This document shows positions 15,123-24,183 of a stretch of DNA of 64,000 nucleotides, one piece after another. This stretch comes from an uncultured bacterium (GTDB lineage Bacteria; Desulfobacterota; GWC2-55-46). The notes beneath the pieces are model-generated. The model was given only the letters and a program-made list of their open reading frames with translations. It made no database searches and was not told the origin of the DNA. The number at the start of each line of letters is the position of its first letter. The stretch's first letter is position 1. Location of the stretch: positions 1 through 64,000 of the forward strand of contig CAJPGC010000029.1 in assembly GCA_905339405.1 (NCBI GenBank). The letters are read 5' to 3'. The position numbers and the translations under genes were made by a program.

Positions 15123-15686
15123 TCATATATGTTCCCTTGTATGGCCGAGCAGGCGCCTCAGCTCTTCCCTTGCCCTTGAAAGCCTCGATTTTATGGTGCC
15201 CATCGATATGCCGAGGGCATCAGCCGCCTCGGTGTAGGAAAGCCCTTCGATGTCGCAGAGGACCAGCACTGCCCTGAGCTTGTCCGAAAGACGGCCCACC
15301 GCCAAAGCTACCTCCTCGGCCGACTGCTTCGATAAAAGCATTGCCTCCGGGCCCGGCCCTGGGGAGGCGTGCTCATGCTCGTATTCGTCACCGTCCTGAG
15401 ATTTCCCGGCCAGCGGCAAATGAGACGGTTTTCTCTTGTAGTCGAGACAGGTATTTATGGCTATGCGGGTTATCCAGGCTGAGAAGCCCGGAGAAGGGGT
15501 GAACCTGTCGAGGTTTTTGTAGGCCTTTACAAAAGAGTCCTGCGCCGCGTCCTCGGCGTCGTCAGGCCCGAGCATGTAGCGGCAGATATTGAAGACCTTG
15601 TCCTGATAAGCGATGACAAGCTCTTCGAAAGCCGGGGCGTCTCCCTGCCTGGCTTTCTCTATGAGGATTAGTTCATCCTGAAGCAT
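15123..15686 (-). CDS. ECF-type RNA polymerase sigma factor
   Basis: 187 residues with sigma region 2 (FEELVIAYQDKVFNICRYML, then DAEDAAQDSFVKAYKNL) and region 4 (LSYTEAADALGISMGTIKSRLSRAREELRRLL), joined by a linker; no region 1 or 3. It resembles RpoE-like ECF sigmas. It sits 36 bases after the RND pump gene and directly before its anti-sigma factor, so pump, sigma and chaperones appear to be one unit, likely self-regulated. A cognate promoter upstream of tolC cannot be assigned with certainty. Confidence 0.9.
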   Translation of the reverse strand: MLQDELILIEKARQGDAPAFEELVIAYQDKVFNICRYMLGPDDAEDAAQDSFVKAYKNLDRFTPSPGFSAWITRIAINTCLDYKRKPSHLPLAGKSQDGDEYEHEHASPGPGPEAMLLSKQSAEEVALAVGRLSDKLRAVLVLCDIEGLSYTEAADALGISMGTIKSRLSRAREELRRLLGHTREHI

Positions 15687-15722
15687 ATCGTATGGTCCAA
15701 AAAGGGGCCGGAAGCGGGGCGG

Positions 15723-18700
15723 CTAGACTTCGGCCGCCCTGCTTTTTCTCCCTGCCCGCCATGCCCGGAGCCTTCCCTGGACGGAGTCCAGGTAGATGTA
15801 GACGACCGGGGTTATGTACAGTGTGAGGAGCTGCGAGAATACAAGACCGCCGACGACCGCCAGGCCCAGCGGGCGGCGCGTCTCAGCCCCTGCCCCGAAG
15901 CCGAGCGCGATGGGGAGCGTGCCCATGAGGGCCGCCATCGTGGTCATCATTATGGGCCTGAACCTTATGAGAGCGCCCTGGTATATCGCCTCTTCCGGCC
16001 CCTTCTCCTCTTTCCTCTGCGCGTCGATCGCGAAGTCTATCATCATGATGGCGTTCTTCTTCACGATGCCCACCAGCATGAGCACGCCGACTATCGAGTA
16101 GATATTGAGGTCCTTGCCGAAGGCCATCAGGGTCAGCACCGCGCCGAAGCCCGCCGAAGGCAGCCCGGAGAGGACCGTTATCGGGTGGATGAAGCTCTCA
16201 TAGAGTATGCCCAGGACGAGGTATATGACGAGTATCGCCATAATTATGAGCACCCACATACCTTTGGTCGACTCCTGGAAAGCCTCGGCAGCTCCCTGGA
16301 AGCCCGTCGTTATGGAAGCCGGAAGGCTTGAATCGGCTTCCCCGACCTTCTCCACGGCCTGGCTCAAGGCAACCCCCTCCCTCAAGTCAAACGAAAGAGT
16401 CACGGACGGGTTCTGCCCCTGGTGGTTCACCGTAAGCGGGCCGAGCCCCTTTGTTATACCGGCCACGGCGCCAAGGGGCACGAGCCTGCCGTTCGATGAG
16501 CGCACGTGAATGGCCGACAGGGCCGCCGGGTCCATCTGGTATTTGGGGTCGACCTCCATTATTACCGTGTACTGGTTGTTCGGGGCGTATATCGACGACA
16601 CTTCCCTGGAGCCGTATGCGCTGTAGAGCGTCGACTCTATCTGCTCGGCTGAGACCCCAAGGGTCGACGCCCTGTCGCGGTCTATCCTGACGTTTATCTG
16701 CGGGTTGTTGACCAGAAGGTCGCTGGTGACGTCCTGGAGCTCAGGGAAGCCCTTCAACGCGGCCTCGAGCGTGGCCGCTTGCCTGTAGAGCTCTTCCGTA
16801 TCGGAGCCCTGCAGCGTGTACTGGTACTGGCTCTTCGTGAGCCTGCCGCCAATGCGTATGGGCGGCGGGTTCTGCATGAAGACCTTTATGCCGGGCACCA
16901 CGGCGAGCTTGGGCCTCAGCTCCTTTATGACCTCGTCGGCGGAAAGCTCCCGCTCACTCCTGTCCTTCAGGCGTATGAATATGCGCCCCGTGTTCCCGGA
17001 GTTGTTCGGCCCGCCAGCACCGACGCTGGACATGAAGGCCTCGACGTTCGGGTCCTTCAACACTATGGCGGCAACCTCCTGCTGGTGCCTTTTCATCTCC
17101 TCGAAGGAGATGCCCTGCTGCGCCTCGGTGAAGCAGAATATCTGGCCGGTGTCCTCCGAGGGCAGGAAGCCCGCTGGCATGCGCCAGAAGAGCACGACCG
17201 TCACGGCGAGTATTACAAGCGACAGCACGAGGGTCGCCCTCCTGTAGACCAGCACTTTCCTCAAGCTCCATTCGTATAAACCGAGAAGGCGCTCGAAGCC
17301 GTTCTCGAGGGCCATGTAAACCCGGCCATGATGTTTTTCCGACTCAGGCTTCAAGAACCTGCTGGCGAGCATGGGCGTAAGAGTCAACGAGATGAACCCC
17401 GAGATGAGTATGGCCGCGCCTATGGTTATGGCGAACTCATTGAGGAGCCTTCCGAGTATCCCGCCCATGAAAAGAACGGGTATGAAGACTGCCACCAGAG
17501 AAAGGGTCATCGACACGATGGTGAAGCCTATCTCCCTTGAGCCCTTCAAGGCCGCCTCGAAGGGCTTCTCCCCCTTTTCCATGTGCCGGACTATGTTCTC
17601 GAGCATGACTATGGCGTCGTCGACGACGAAGCCCACCGAGAGGGTCAACGCCATGAGCGAGAGGTTGTTAACGCTGAAGCCCATCAGGCGCATGACGGCG
17701 AAAGTGCCGACTATGGACATGGGCAGGGCAAGGCTGGGGATTATCGTGGAGGATATGTTCCTCAGGAACAGTCCTATCACCATGACGACGAGGGCTATGG
17801 TCAGGACGAGCGTGAACTTGATGTCGTGAACTGACTCGCGTATCGATATCGTGCGGTCGAAGAGGATGTTGAGGTTCACCGAGCCTGGCATTTGGTCCCT
17901 GAAAGAGGGCAGCAGTTCCTTTATGCTGTCGACCACCTCTATCGTGTTGGTCCCCGGCTGGCGCTGCACAGCGAGTATTATCGCCCGTGTGTCCTTATAC
18001 CAGCTCGCTATCTTGTCGTTCTCCACGCTGTCGATGACGCGCCCGAGCTCGTTCAAGCGCACCGGCCTGCCGTCGCGGTAGGCGACGATGACCGGGCCGA
18101 ACGCCTCGGCGTCAAGGAGCTGGCCTGCGGTATTGATGGTAAACGACCTGTGGGGGCCCTGTATCGTGCCGGTCGGTATGTTTACGTTGCTCTGACGGAC
18201 GGCGGACATTACCTCGTCGAGGCCAACTCCTCTGGAGGCCAGAGAGCCCGGGTCGAGCTGCACCCTTACGGCATACTTCTGAGCCCCGAAGACCTGCACC
18301 TGCGCCACGCCGCTTATCATCGAGACCCGCTGGGCTATGAGTGTGTCCGCGTACTCGTTCACCTCAGAAAGCGGCAGGGTCGGCGAGCTCAGCGCAAGGT
18401 AGAGTATCGGCTGGTCGGCCGGGTTGACCTTCCGGTAAGAGGGCGGGCTCGGCATGTCGTTTGGCAGCTGTCCCGAGGCCCTCGCTATCATCGACTGCAC
18501 GTCCTGCGCGGCGGCGTCTATGTCCCTTTCGAGTTCGAACTGGAGGGTTATCTGGGTGGAGCCGAGTCCGTTGACCGAGGTCATAGAATCTACCCCGGCT
18601 ATCGTGGAGAACTGCCTTTCTAGAGGGGTTGCCACGGCCGAGGCCATCGTCTCGGGGTTGGCTCCGGGGAGGTTGGCGCTGACGACTATCGTCGGGAAGT

Positions 18701-18821
18701 CAACGCTCGGCAGCTCGCTTACCGGCAGGGCCCTGTAGCCAGCGACGCCAAAGAGCAGTATCGCGACCATGACCAGCGTGGTCATGACCGGGCGGCGTAT
18801 GAAGCTCTCTGATATTTTCAT
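15723..18821 (-). CDS. RND efflux transporter, HAE-1 type
   Basis: 1032 residues, the usual AcrB-family length, with twelve helices and two large periplasmic loops. Helix 4 carries the proton-relay Asp pair (SVGFVVDDAIVMLENI), and helix 10-11 has VGIVKKNAIMMIDFAI. Overall it looks like MdtB/MdtC-type hydrophobe/amphiphile pumps rather than CzcA-type metal pumps. The start overlaps the adaptor stop by 4 bases. It works with the adaptor and the TolC-like channel encoded just upstream. Substrate not deducible from sequence. Confidence 0.92.
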   Translation of the reverse strand: MKISESFIRRPVMTTLVMVAILLFGVAGYRALPVSELPSVDFPTIVVSANLPGANPETMASAVATPLERQFSTIAGVDSMTSVNGLGSTQITLQFELERDIDAAAQDVQSMIARASGQLPNDMPSPPSYRKVNPADQPILYLALSSPTLPLSEVNEYADTLIAQRVSMISGVAQVQVFGAQKYAVRVQLDPGSLASRGVGLDEVMSAVRQSNVNIPTGTIQGPHRSFTINTAGQLLDAEAFGPVIVAYRDGRPVRLNELGRVIDSVENDKIASWYKDTRAIILAVQRQPGTNTIEVVDSIKELLPSFRDQMPGSVNLNILFDRTISIRESVHDIKFTLVLTIALVVMVIGLFLRNISSTIIPSLALPMSIVGTFAVMRLMGFSVNNLSLMALTLSVGFVVDDAIVMLENIVRHMEKGEKPFEAALKGSREIGFTIVSMTLSLVAVFIPVLFMGGILGRLLNEFAITIGAAILISGFISLTLTPMLASRFLKPESEKHHGRVYMALENGFERLLGLYEWSLRKVLVYRRATLVLSLVILAVTVVLFWRMPAGFLPSEDTGQIFCFTEAQQGISFEEMKRHQQEVAAIVLKDPNVEAFMSSVGAGGPNNSGNTGRIFIRLKDRSERELSADEVIKELRPKLAVVPGIKVFMQNPPPIRIGGRLTKSQYQYTLQGSDTEELYRQAATLEAALKGFPELQDVTSDLLVNNPQINVRIDRDRASTLGVSAEQIESTLYSAYGSREVSSIYAPNNQYTVIMEVDPKYQMDPAALSAIHVRSSNGRLVPLGAVAGITKGLGPLTVNHQGQNPSVTLSFDLREGVALSQAVEKVGEADSSLPASITTGFQGAAEAFQESTKGMWVLIIMAILVIYLVLGILYESFIHPITVLSGLPSAGFGAVLTLMAFGKDLNIYSIVGVLMLVGIVKKNAIMMIDFAIDAQRKEEKGPEEAIYQGALIRFRPIMMTTMAALMGTLPIALGFGAGAETRRPLGLAVVGGLVFSQLLTLYITPVVYIYLDSVQGRLRAWRAGRKSRAAEV

Positions 18822-19948
18822 TTACCCTGTCCGGGCGAGCCCTGCTTTATCTCGACGTTCATGCCGGGGACGAGCTGGAGCTGCCCGTCGGTCACGACTT
18901 CGTCCCCTGGGGCGACCCCTTTACGTATTACCGTCTCGTTCCCGTAAGTCCTTTCGGCCTCGACCTTGCGCTCCTGGGCCTTGCCGTCCTTTACGACGAA
19001 GACGTACTCTCCGCTCTGCCCGGTCATCACGGCCTGGGACGGGACAACGACCGCGCCTTTTTCAATGTCGAGCCTCAGCACCACGTTCACGAACTGGCCG
19101 GGCCACAGGGCCTTTTCAGAGTTCTTAAGAGTAGCCTTTAAGCGTATGGTGCCGGTCGCCCGGTCGACCGCGTTGTCCACGAAAGTCAGCTTCCCTTCGT
19201 AGTCAGCCGACGCGCCCGGCGAAACCCTGACCTTGAGGCCGCCTTTTGCCATGTAGCCCCTTATTGCAGGGAGGCTCTGCTCCGGCAGGGTGAAGCTCGC
19301 GTAGATGGGCTCGACCTGGTATATGGTAACAAGCGGCGCCTGGTCGCCCGCCCTTACGATGTTTCCGCTGTCAAAGGCCGTGCTGCCGGTCTTGCCGGCA
19401 AACGGCGCGCGTATGTAGCAGTAGCCCAGAGTGAGCTTCGCGTTCTCCACGGCCGCGGCGTCGGCCCGCACCGTGGCCTTCAGGGCCTCCGCTGCAGCGC
19501 GGAACTGCTCGTACTGGGACTGGGCGACGTAGCCCTTCCTTACAAGCTCTTCATACCTCCCCGCGTCAGCGGCGGCGTTGTCGGCCTGCGCCATGTCCCT
19601 GGCGAGCTGTGCCTCGGCTGCCTTGAGAGCGACCTCGAAAGGCCTCGGGTCTATCGTAAAGAGCAGCTCGCCCTTTTCAACGTACTGCCCTTCGCTGAAG
19701 TGGACCTTCAGCACCGGGCCGTCCACCTGCGGCCTCACTGCCACCGACGAGAAGGCTTCCATCTCGCCTATCGCCGTCATCTCAAGCGGGACGTCCTTCT
19801 GGATGGCGGCGGCAATCCTCACTGGCGCGCTCCTTGGCTTTTGAGGCTCCTTTTTGGCCCCGCACGAAATGGCGGCAAACGGCAGCGCGAAAAGGCAAGC
19901 GGCCGCAACGAGCCTCTTCAAGAGGCCCTTTCTATCCTTCATCGTCAT
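18818..19948 (-). CDS. RND periplasmic adaptor (membrane fusion protein), lipoprotein
   Basis: 376 residues. Signal peptide with lipobox AISC (Cys29), then the barrel-sandwich/lipoyl half motifs (VAVRPQVDGPVLKVHFSEGQYVEKGELLFTID and CYIRAPFAGKTG), an alpha-hairpin between them, and the beta-barrel and membrane-proximal domains. It bridges the inner-membrane pump and the TolC-like channel. It overlaps the TolC-like gene by 17 bases and the pump gene by 4, so the three are translationally linked. Confidence 0.9.
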   Translation of the reverse strand: MTMKDRKGLLKRLVAAACLFALPFAAISCGAKKEPQKPRSAPVRIAAAIQKDVPLEMTAIGEMEAFSSVAVRPQVDGPVLKVHFSEGQYVEKGELLFTIDPRPFEVALKAAEAQLARDMAQADNAAADAGRYEELVRKGYVAQSQYEQFRAAAEALKATVRADAAAVENAKLTLGYCYIRAPFAGKTGSTAFDSGNIVRAGDQAPLVTIYQVEPIYASFTLPEQSLPAIRGYMAKGGLKVRVSPGASADYEGKLTFVDNAVDRATGTIRLKATLKNSEKALWPGQFVNVVLRLDIEKGAVVVPSQAVMTGQSGEYVFVVKDGKAQERKVEAERTYGNETVIRKGVAPGDEVVTDGQLQLVPGMNVEIKQGSPGQGK

Positions 19949-21242
19949 CCCCTGTCTCTCCCATCGCCCGCTGAAGGCTCGCAGCCGCGGTCTTGTAATC
20001 TGTAAGGGCCTGAATGTACGCCGTCTTCGCGTTCACGAAGACGAGCGCCGCGTCGGTCACTTCTATCGGGCTGCCCACCCCGGCGGCGTACCTGCCGTTC
20101 GCTATCTCAAGGTTCTCTTCGGCCTGCCTCAACGCGAGCTCGGCTGCGGGCACTCTCTCGTCCGCCTCTCTCAGGTTGGAGTAAGCCTGCTCGACTTCAA
20201 AGATGACGTTCTGCCTCACGACGTCCTCTCCCGCGTCGAACGCGGCAAGGTTGGATTTCGATTCCTGTACCCTGTGTTTCGTAAGAAAGCCGCTGAAGAG
20301 CGGCAGCGTCAGGTTCACGCCTGCGCTCCAGCCGTCCGACCTGGACGAATCGCCGGAATCCCACGTGTAATCTGCGTTCCCAGTGATGAACGGGTAATAG
20401 CCGCTCCTGGCGGACTCGACCGACTCTTCGACCGCCTTTTTTCTCTCTCCGGCGGCCCTCAGGTCCTGCCTGTTATTGAGAGCCCTCGACATCGCCTCGT
20501 CGAAAGTCATCTCGACCCTCTTGAGCTCGAGGTCGTCGATGACGTCGAAGTTAGGCGCGTCCGGCACGCCCATCGCGTTCTTGAGCCTCGCCAGCGAGAG
20601 CCTCACCTCGTTTTCAGACCTTATGAGGCCCACTCGAGCGTTGCTCAAGTCGACCTCGGCCCTCGTTACGTCAAAGCGGGGCCTGAGGCCCACCTCGAAA
20701 AAGCCTTTTGCCTGGTCGAGCTGCCTTTCGAACTGCTTTATTATCTCCCTTGAGAGCTCCGAGTTCCTTTTAGCCTGCAAAAGGGCGAAGTACGCCTGCT
20801 TCGTGTTGAAAGCGGCGGCTGCAACGCTGTCCTGGAGGTCGAAACGGAACGCCCCTGTGCCATGCTCCTGTATCTTCACCTGTGAGGAGGTCCTGCCGAA
20901 GTCATAGATGTTCTGGAAAAGGCTCACGCCGCTCGTGAAGCTGCCGCCATCGCCCGCCCTGTCCGAAGTGGTCGAGGAGCCGTTCCACTCGTATCCGGCC
21001 GTGAGGTCGACAATGGGGTAGTAACCGGCCCTTGCCTGGCCTACCCTGCTCTGGCTCGCGGCAGCCTGGGCGGCCGCGGCCCTTATGCCTGGCTGCCTCC
21101 TGAGGGCTATCTCCAGACACCTCTTGAGGTCTAATGTCCCGCCGATGGCCTCGACGCCGCTCCCGGCACCGGCAAAAGAGATGCAAGGGAAGGCCGCGAA
21201 CAGAAATATGGTCAATAAAACCGGAAAAGTGCGAAAGCTCAT
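19932..21242 (-). CDS. TolC-family outer membrane efflux protein
   Basis: 436 residues from the ATG at 21242 with AAGGTG upstream; the longer frame to 21524 runs through a terminator and repeat and is rejected. A signal peptide (FPVLLTIFLFAAFPCISFA) is followed by two homologous OEP repeats (LDLKRCLEIALRRQPGI...; VEMTFDEAMSRALNNRQDL...) rich in long coiled helices. First gene of the efflux/stress operon. Confidence 0.88.
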   Translation of the reverse strand: MSFRTFPVLLTIFLFAAFPCISFAGAGSGVEAIGGTLDLKRCLEIALRRQPGIRAAAAQAAASQSRVGQARAGYYPIVDLTAGYEWNGSSTTSDRAGDGGSFTSGVSLFQNIYDFGRTSSQVKIQEHGTGAFRFDLQDSVAAAAFNTKQAYFALLQAKRNSELSREIIKQFERQLDQAKGFFEVGLRPRFDVTRAEVDLSNARVGLIRSENEVRLSLARLKNAMGVPDAPNFDVIDDLELKRVEMTFDEAMSRALNNRQDLRAAGERKKAVEESVESARSGYYPFITGNADYTWDSGDSSRSDGWSAGVNLTLPLFSGFLTKHRVQESKSNLAAFDAGEDVVRQNVIFEVEQAYSNLREADERVPAAELALRQAEENLEIANGRYAAGVGSPIEVTDAALVFVNAKTAYIQALTDYKTAAASLQRAMGETGDDDEG

Positions 21243-21443
21243 ACCCACCTTCAGGCCGGAATGTTTTCTATGGGCCCGAGAGCCAATTAGATAACATATT
21301 AACGCAAATCTTCGCAAATTTGTTCCATTTTTCAGAACAGATGGGATTATACCGGAAACTGAAATGATGAGGCATTCGCTGGTTTGAAAAGGGTGGCAGG
21401 ACTGAAACAACAGGGCGGGACATCGAAAAAAATAGGCTAGCTC
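21243..21443 (-). promoter_or_regulatory. Candidate promoter region of the efflux/stress operon
   Basis: On the minus strand a perfect TATAAT (21351-21346) lies about 100 bases before the tolC-like start, but its -35 is weak, so an ECF or activator-dependent promoter is possible. Just downstream, an inverted pair TGTTC/GAACA and a repeated CGCAAAT could be an operator. Weak, motif-only evidence. Confidence 0.3.
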
Positions 21444-21480
21444 AAAAAAAATACCCCGCCGCAAGCAGCGGGGTATTTTA
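21444..21480. terminator. Bidirectional rho-independent terminator
   Basis: AAATACCCCGC/GCGGGGTATTT stem (21448-21478, 8-base loop) with an A-run before and T-run after, so it can end transcripts in both directions; its main client is the DUF1579 gene on the minus strand. Confidence 0.8.
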
Positions 21481-21492
21481 AATAATCCTCCA

Positions 21493-21560
21493 CTCCCTTG
21501 ATGGGAGGGTTGACATCTTTTCACCCTCTCCCCTGCCCTCCCCCATCAAGGGAGAGGGTG
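21493..21560. repeat. GC-rich intergenic palindromic repeat
   Basis: CTCCCTTGATGGGAGGG (21493-21509) pairs with CCCTCCCCCATCAAGGGAG (21536-21554), and CACCCTCTCCC (21522-21532) pairs alternatively with GGGAGAGGGTG (21550-21560). This CCCTCTCCC/CCATCAAGGG type of repeat is common between genes in many proteobacteria. From 21561 to 21700 I see no gene. Confidence 0.6.
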
Positions 21561-21700
21561 GAAAACGCGGCAAGCCGCAGGTTATTAGACCCCAGAAAGA
21601 ATAAAGTGAAGGACCTCGTCCTTCCGGGTTATTCAGTACCGGGGTCCTTCGCTTCGCTCACATTACAGGGCTAAAAAGCCACGGCAGAGTTCAACCCTGG

Positions 21701-22237
21701 TCACTGCCTCCTGGTGTACTTCATATCCATCATCTTCTCTTCAGTGCCGCCCAGGACAGTGCCGTACATCTCGAAGGTCATCGTATTGTCGTCGACGAGC
21801 CTGCACACGGAGCGCCATTCCATCGGGCCCCTAACGGGGTCGTCGTAACGGCTCTTCTGCGTGAAGCTCCGCCCGTCGGCCTCGGCCGGGCCTTCGAAGT
21901 ACCAGACCGCGGTGCTCATCGAGTCTATCCAGGTGGAGACGTACTTCCTGGTATGGTTGTCGAAGCCCGTTACTCCTACGCCCGTGAAGGGAGAGCCCAT
22001 CATGTCGCCGCTGCACTCCTGCTGCAGGTATCTGCCGTTGAGTATCATCCTCTGCTCGCAGACTCCGCTGGACTCGACAGGGGGTTTGCCGGGCTCGGTC
22101 CACGACCTGGTGAGCGTGTTCCAGCTTCCCGCCATCCTCGCGAGCAGCTTATGCGCTTCTCCGGGTGTCCCGAGCTTCTTGTAGACTTCCATCTCTTCTT
22201 CAAAACTTATCTTTTCGCGTTTTCTCTCGGTTGCCAT
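21701..22237 (-). CDS. DUF1579 domain protein
   Basis: 178 residues matching DUF1579: HKLLARMAGSWNTLTRSWTEPGKPPVESSGVCEQRMILNGRYLQQE..GDMMGSPFTGVGVTGFDNHTRKYVSTWIDSMSTA. The family adopts a lipocalin-like beta-barrel and has no established function. The ATG at 22237 has AAGGAGG seven bases upstream. It follows an AHSA1-type gene by about 80 bases on the same strand; this pairing is common in soil and sediment bacteria. Confidence 0.8.
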   Translation of the reverse strand: MATERKREKISFEEEMEVYKKLGTPGEAHKLLARMAGSWNTLTRSWTEPGKPPVESSGVCEQRMILNGRYLQQECSGDMMGSPFTGVGVTGFDNHTRKYVSTWIDSMSTAVWYFEGPAEADGRSFTQKSRYDDPVRGPMEWRSVCRLVDDNTMTFEMYGTVLGGTEEKMMDMKYTRRQ

Positions 22238-22320
22238 CTTTAACCTCCTTGCGACGCGTTCACCGCGCCAAAAAACCGTGGCGGCCAGTGGACGGCTTCG
22301 CGCTTTTTGCCGGGATTTTC

Positions 22321-22833
22321 TCAGGCGTTCGAAAGGTACTCCTCCAGCTTGTCAAAGGACTCTTCCCACCCCTGCCGGGCCCCTGAACTTTCCGCGAGCT
22401 CTGCGGACACGCTCTGGTGCAATCTGAGCTCCGTCCCGCCGTCGACGCCGGTGAAGGTCACGGTAATGAGTGTCTCAACGGGCCAGTCGCCCATCCCGTA
22501 GTCTACCGGCTGGACGGTGTTGCCGAACTCGTCGGAGAAAAGGTCGGTAAAGACCAGCCTCTCGGGCTCGATTATCTCTAGAAAGACCCCCTTGCCCCAG
22601 TAGTCGCGTCCCTCAGGGGAGCGCATGCACGAATGCAAGACCCCTCCGGGGCGAAGGTCTATTTTGCAAAAGGGCATCGTAAAGCCTCTTGGCCCCCACC
22701 AGCGCTTCATGCGCTCCTCTTCCGTCCAGGCCTTGAAGACCTCTTCCGGCGGGGCGTCGAATACGCGGGTCATCTCAAATTCGCCCGGCGACGGCTGCCG
22801 GGCAGCCTTTTTTGCGGCAGTATCCCTTGCCAT
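22321..22833 (-). CDS. AHSA1/SRPBCC family protein
   Basis: 170 residues from the ATG at 22833 (GGAGGTG six bases upstream; the longer frame to 22866 lacks a site). Signature of the activator-of-Hsp90 homologue 1 (START-like) family: EMTRVFDAPPEEVFKAWTEEERMKRWWGPRGFTMP, PGGVLHSCMRSPEGRDYWGKGVF, then VTFTGVDGGTELRLHQ and a closing GWEESFDKLEEYL. Such proteins form a hydrophobic ligand cavity; ligand unknown. Transcribed divergently from the OmpA-like gene. Confidence 0.85.
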   Translation of the reverse strand: MARDTAAKKAARQPSPGEFEMTRVFDAPPEEVFKAWTEEERMKRWWGPRGFTMPFCKIDLRPGGVLHSCMRSPEGRDYWGKGVFLEIIEPERLVFTDLFSDEFGNTVQPVDYGMGDWPVETLITVTFTGVDGGTELRLHQSVSAELAESSGARQGWEESFDKLEEYLSNA

Positions 22834-23085
22834 TTGAGCACCTCCCTTAGTGCATGAAAATGACAATCATGTTCATCATAAATTGAGTATAGACCCGGGG
22901 CAAAGATGGGTCAAGGCGGCCCGCCGCGTTACAGCCGCAGCGTCTTGGATATTAACCCGCCATTTAGCATTTCCATACTGAGGAATTCCCGGCGTGGGAC
23001 TTTGGTCATATACGGCCGTGGGGCTTTTTCAATAAAATCCCCCCTGCGCGTAATAATCTCAAAAACTGAAAACAGGGGAAAGCAT
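22834..23085. promoter_or_regulatory. Divergent promoter region
   Basis: 252 bases between the minus-strand AHSA1 gene and the plus-strand OmpA-like gene. TTTCAA (about 23029) and TAATAA (23051) at about 18-base spacing are a possible plus-strand promoter; AGGGGAA before 23086 is the ribosome binding site. No RNA gene seen. Confidence 0.3.
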
Positions 23086-23970
23086 ATGAAAATGAAGCTT
23101 CTTTTCTTCTGCCTGAGCGCGGTCATTACACTTTCAGGGTGCGTCACAAAAAAAATGTATCAGGAAACGCTGTCGGAAACAAAAGATTGCCGGACACAGA
23201 CGGAAAGCGCTTACGCAGACCTCGGCAAGGAGCGGTACGAGACCGCCCGCCTGAGGACTGAGCTTGAAACGAAGGACAACGAGATCTCCGCCCTGAAGGC
23301 GTTGGCAGAGGAGATGGCCCTCACCAGGAAGGACAGGGAAAACCAGGCATCGCAGATATCCTTTCTGAAGGATGCGCTCGACGCCAAAGAGAAGGAAAGG
23401 GAGTCGCTTTCCAGGGAAGTTGAAAAACTCAAGGCGAAATCAGGGGAGATAAGCTCGACAAAGGAGCAGGAACTTCAGAAGGTAAAAGGCACCTACGAGG
23501 CGCTTTTGCGGGAGATGAAGCAGGAGATAGACAAGGGGGACATAAAGATAACACAGGCCCTTGACAGGCTCTCGGTAAACCTTGTGGAGAAGATACTCTT
23601 CGATTCCGGCGAAGCTGACCTCAAGCCCGAAGGCCTGAAGATAATAAAAAGGGTGGGCGACATCCTCAAGGGCACATCCGGCAAGCAGATAAGGGTCGAA
23701 GGGCACACCGACAACGTCCAGATAGGAGCGAAAATACGTGACAAGTACCCGAGCAACTGGGAGCTGTCAACGGCACGCGCGACCAACGTAGTCAGGTACC
23801 TTCAGGACAAGGTCAGGATAAAATCGAAACAGCTCTCAGCCGCTGGCTTCGCCGACAGCAAGCCGGTCGCGACGAACAAGACCGCCGAAGGCAAGGCGCA
23901 AAACCGCAGAATAGAGATAGTGCTGCTGCCGCTCGACGTGGACAGCGTGCTCGAAGATCTCAAGAAGTAG
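23086..23970 (+). CDS. OmpA-family peptidoglycan-associated lipoprotein with coiled coil
   Basis: 294 residues from the ATG at 23086. Lipoprotein signal with lipobox LSGC (Cys19); residues ~25-160 are charged heptads forming a long coiled coil; ~170-290 is an OmpA/MotB domain with ILFDSGEADLKPEGLKIIKRVGDIL, IRVEGHTDN and the peptidoglycan-binding NWELSTARATNVVRYL...AEGKAQNRRIEIVL. The expected location is the outer membrane inner leaflet, tethering it to the cell wall over an unusual distance because of the coiled coil. Frame upstream to 22906 is rejected (no signal). A strong terminator follows. Confidence 0.88.
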   Translation: MKMKLLFFCLSAVITLSGCVTKKMYQETLSETKDCRTQTESAYADLGKERYETARLRTELETKDNEISALKALAEEMALTRKDRENQASQISFLKDALDAKEKERESLSREVEKLKAKSGEISSTKEQELQKVKGTYEALLREMKQEIDKGDIKITQALDRLSVNLVEKILFDSGEADLKPEGLKIIKRVGDILKGTSGKQIRVEGHTDNVQIGAKIRDKYPSNWELSTARATNVVRYLQDKVRIKSKQLSAAGFADSKPVATNKTAEGKAQNRRIEIVLLPLDVDSVLEDLKK

Positions 23971-23998
23971 TTTTTTCAGATTCTATTTCCAGGAAAAA

Positions 23999-24030
23999 GG
24001 GGGCCGCGCGAAGCGTGGCCCCCTTTTTTT
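23999..24030 (+). terminator. Rho-independent terminator
   Basis: GGGGGCC/GGCCCCC stem (23999-24005 with 24017-24023), inner GCGC pairing and seven T, 29 bases after the OmpA-like stop. Confidence 0.88.
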
Positions 24031-24183
24031 CCAAAGTACCCCAAACAGGCTGGATTGACAAACCGCGCCGCCGGTTTAGACTTTAATATAATAGGCAAAT
24101 TACCGCTCCCACTCGCCCGTTCGGACACTCTTCCCGGCTCATACGCCAAAACGCCTGATAAAAATCAAAACAAGGAGGCCTCT

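Noticed and set aside
19932-21524. Longer start for the TolC-like gene at 21524
   Set aside because: The added 94 codons run through a terminator and a palindromic repeat; the signal peptide begins at 21242.
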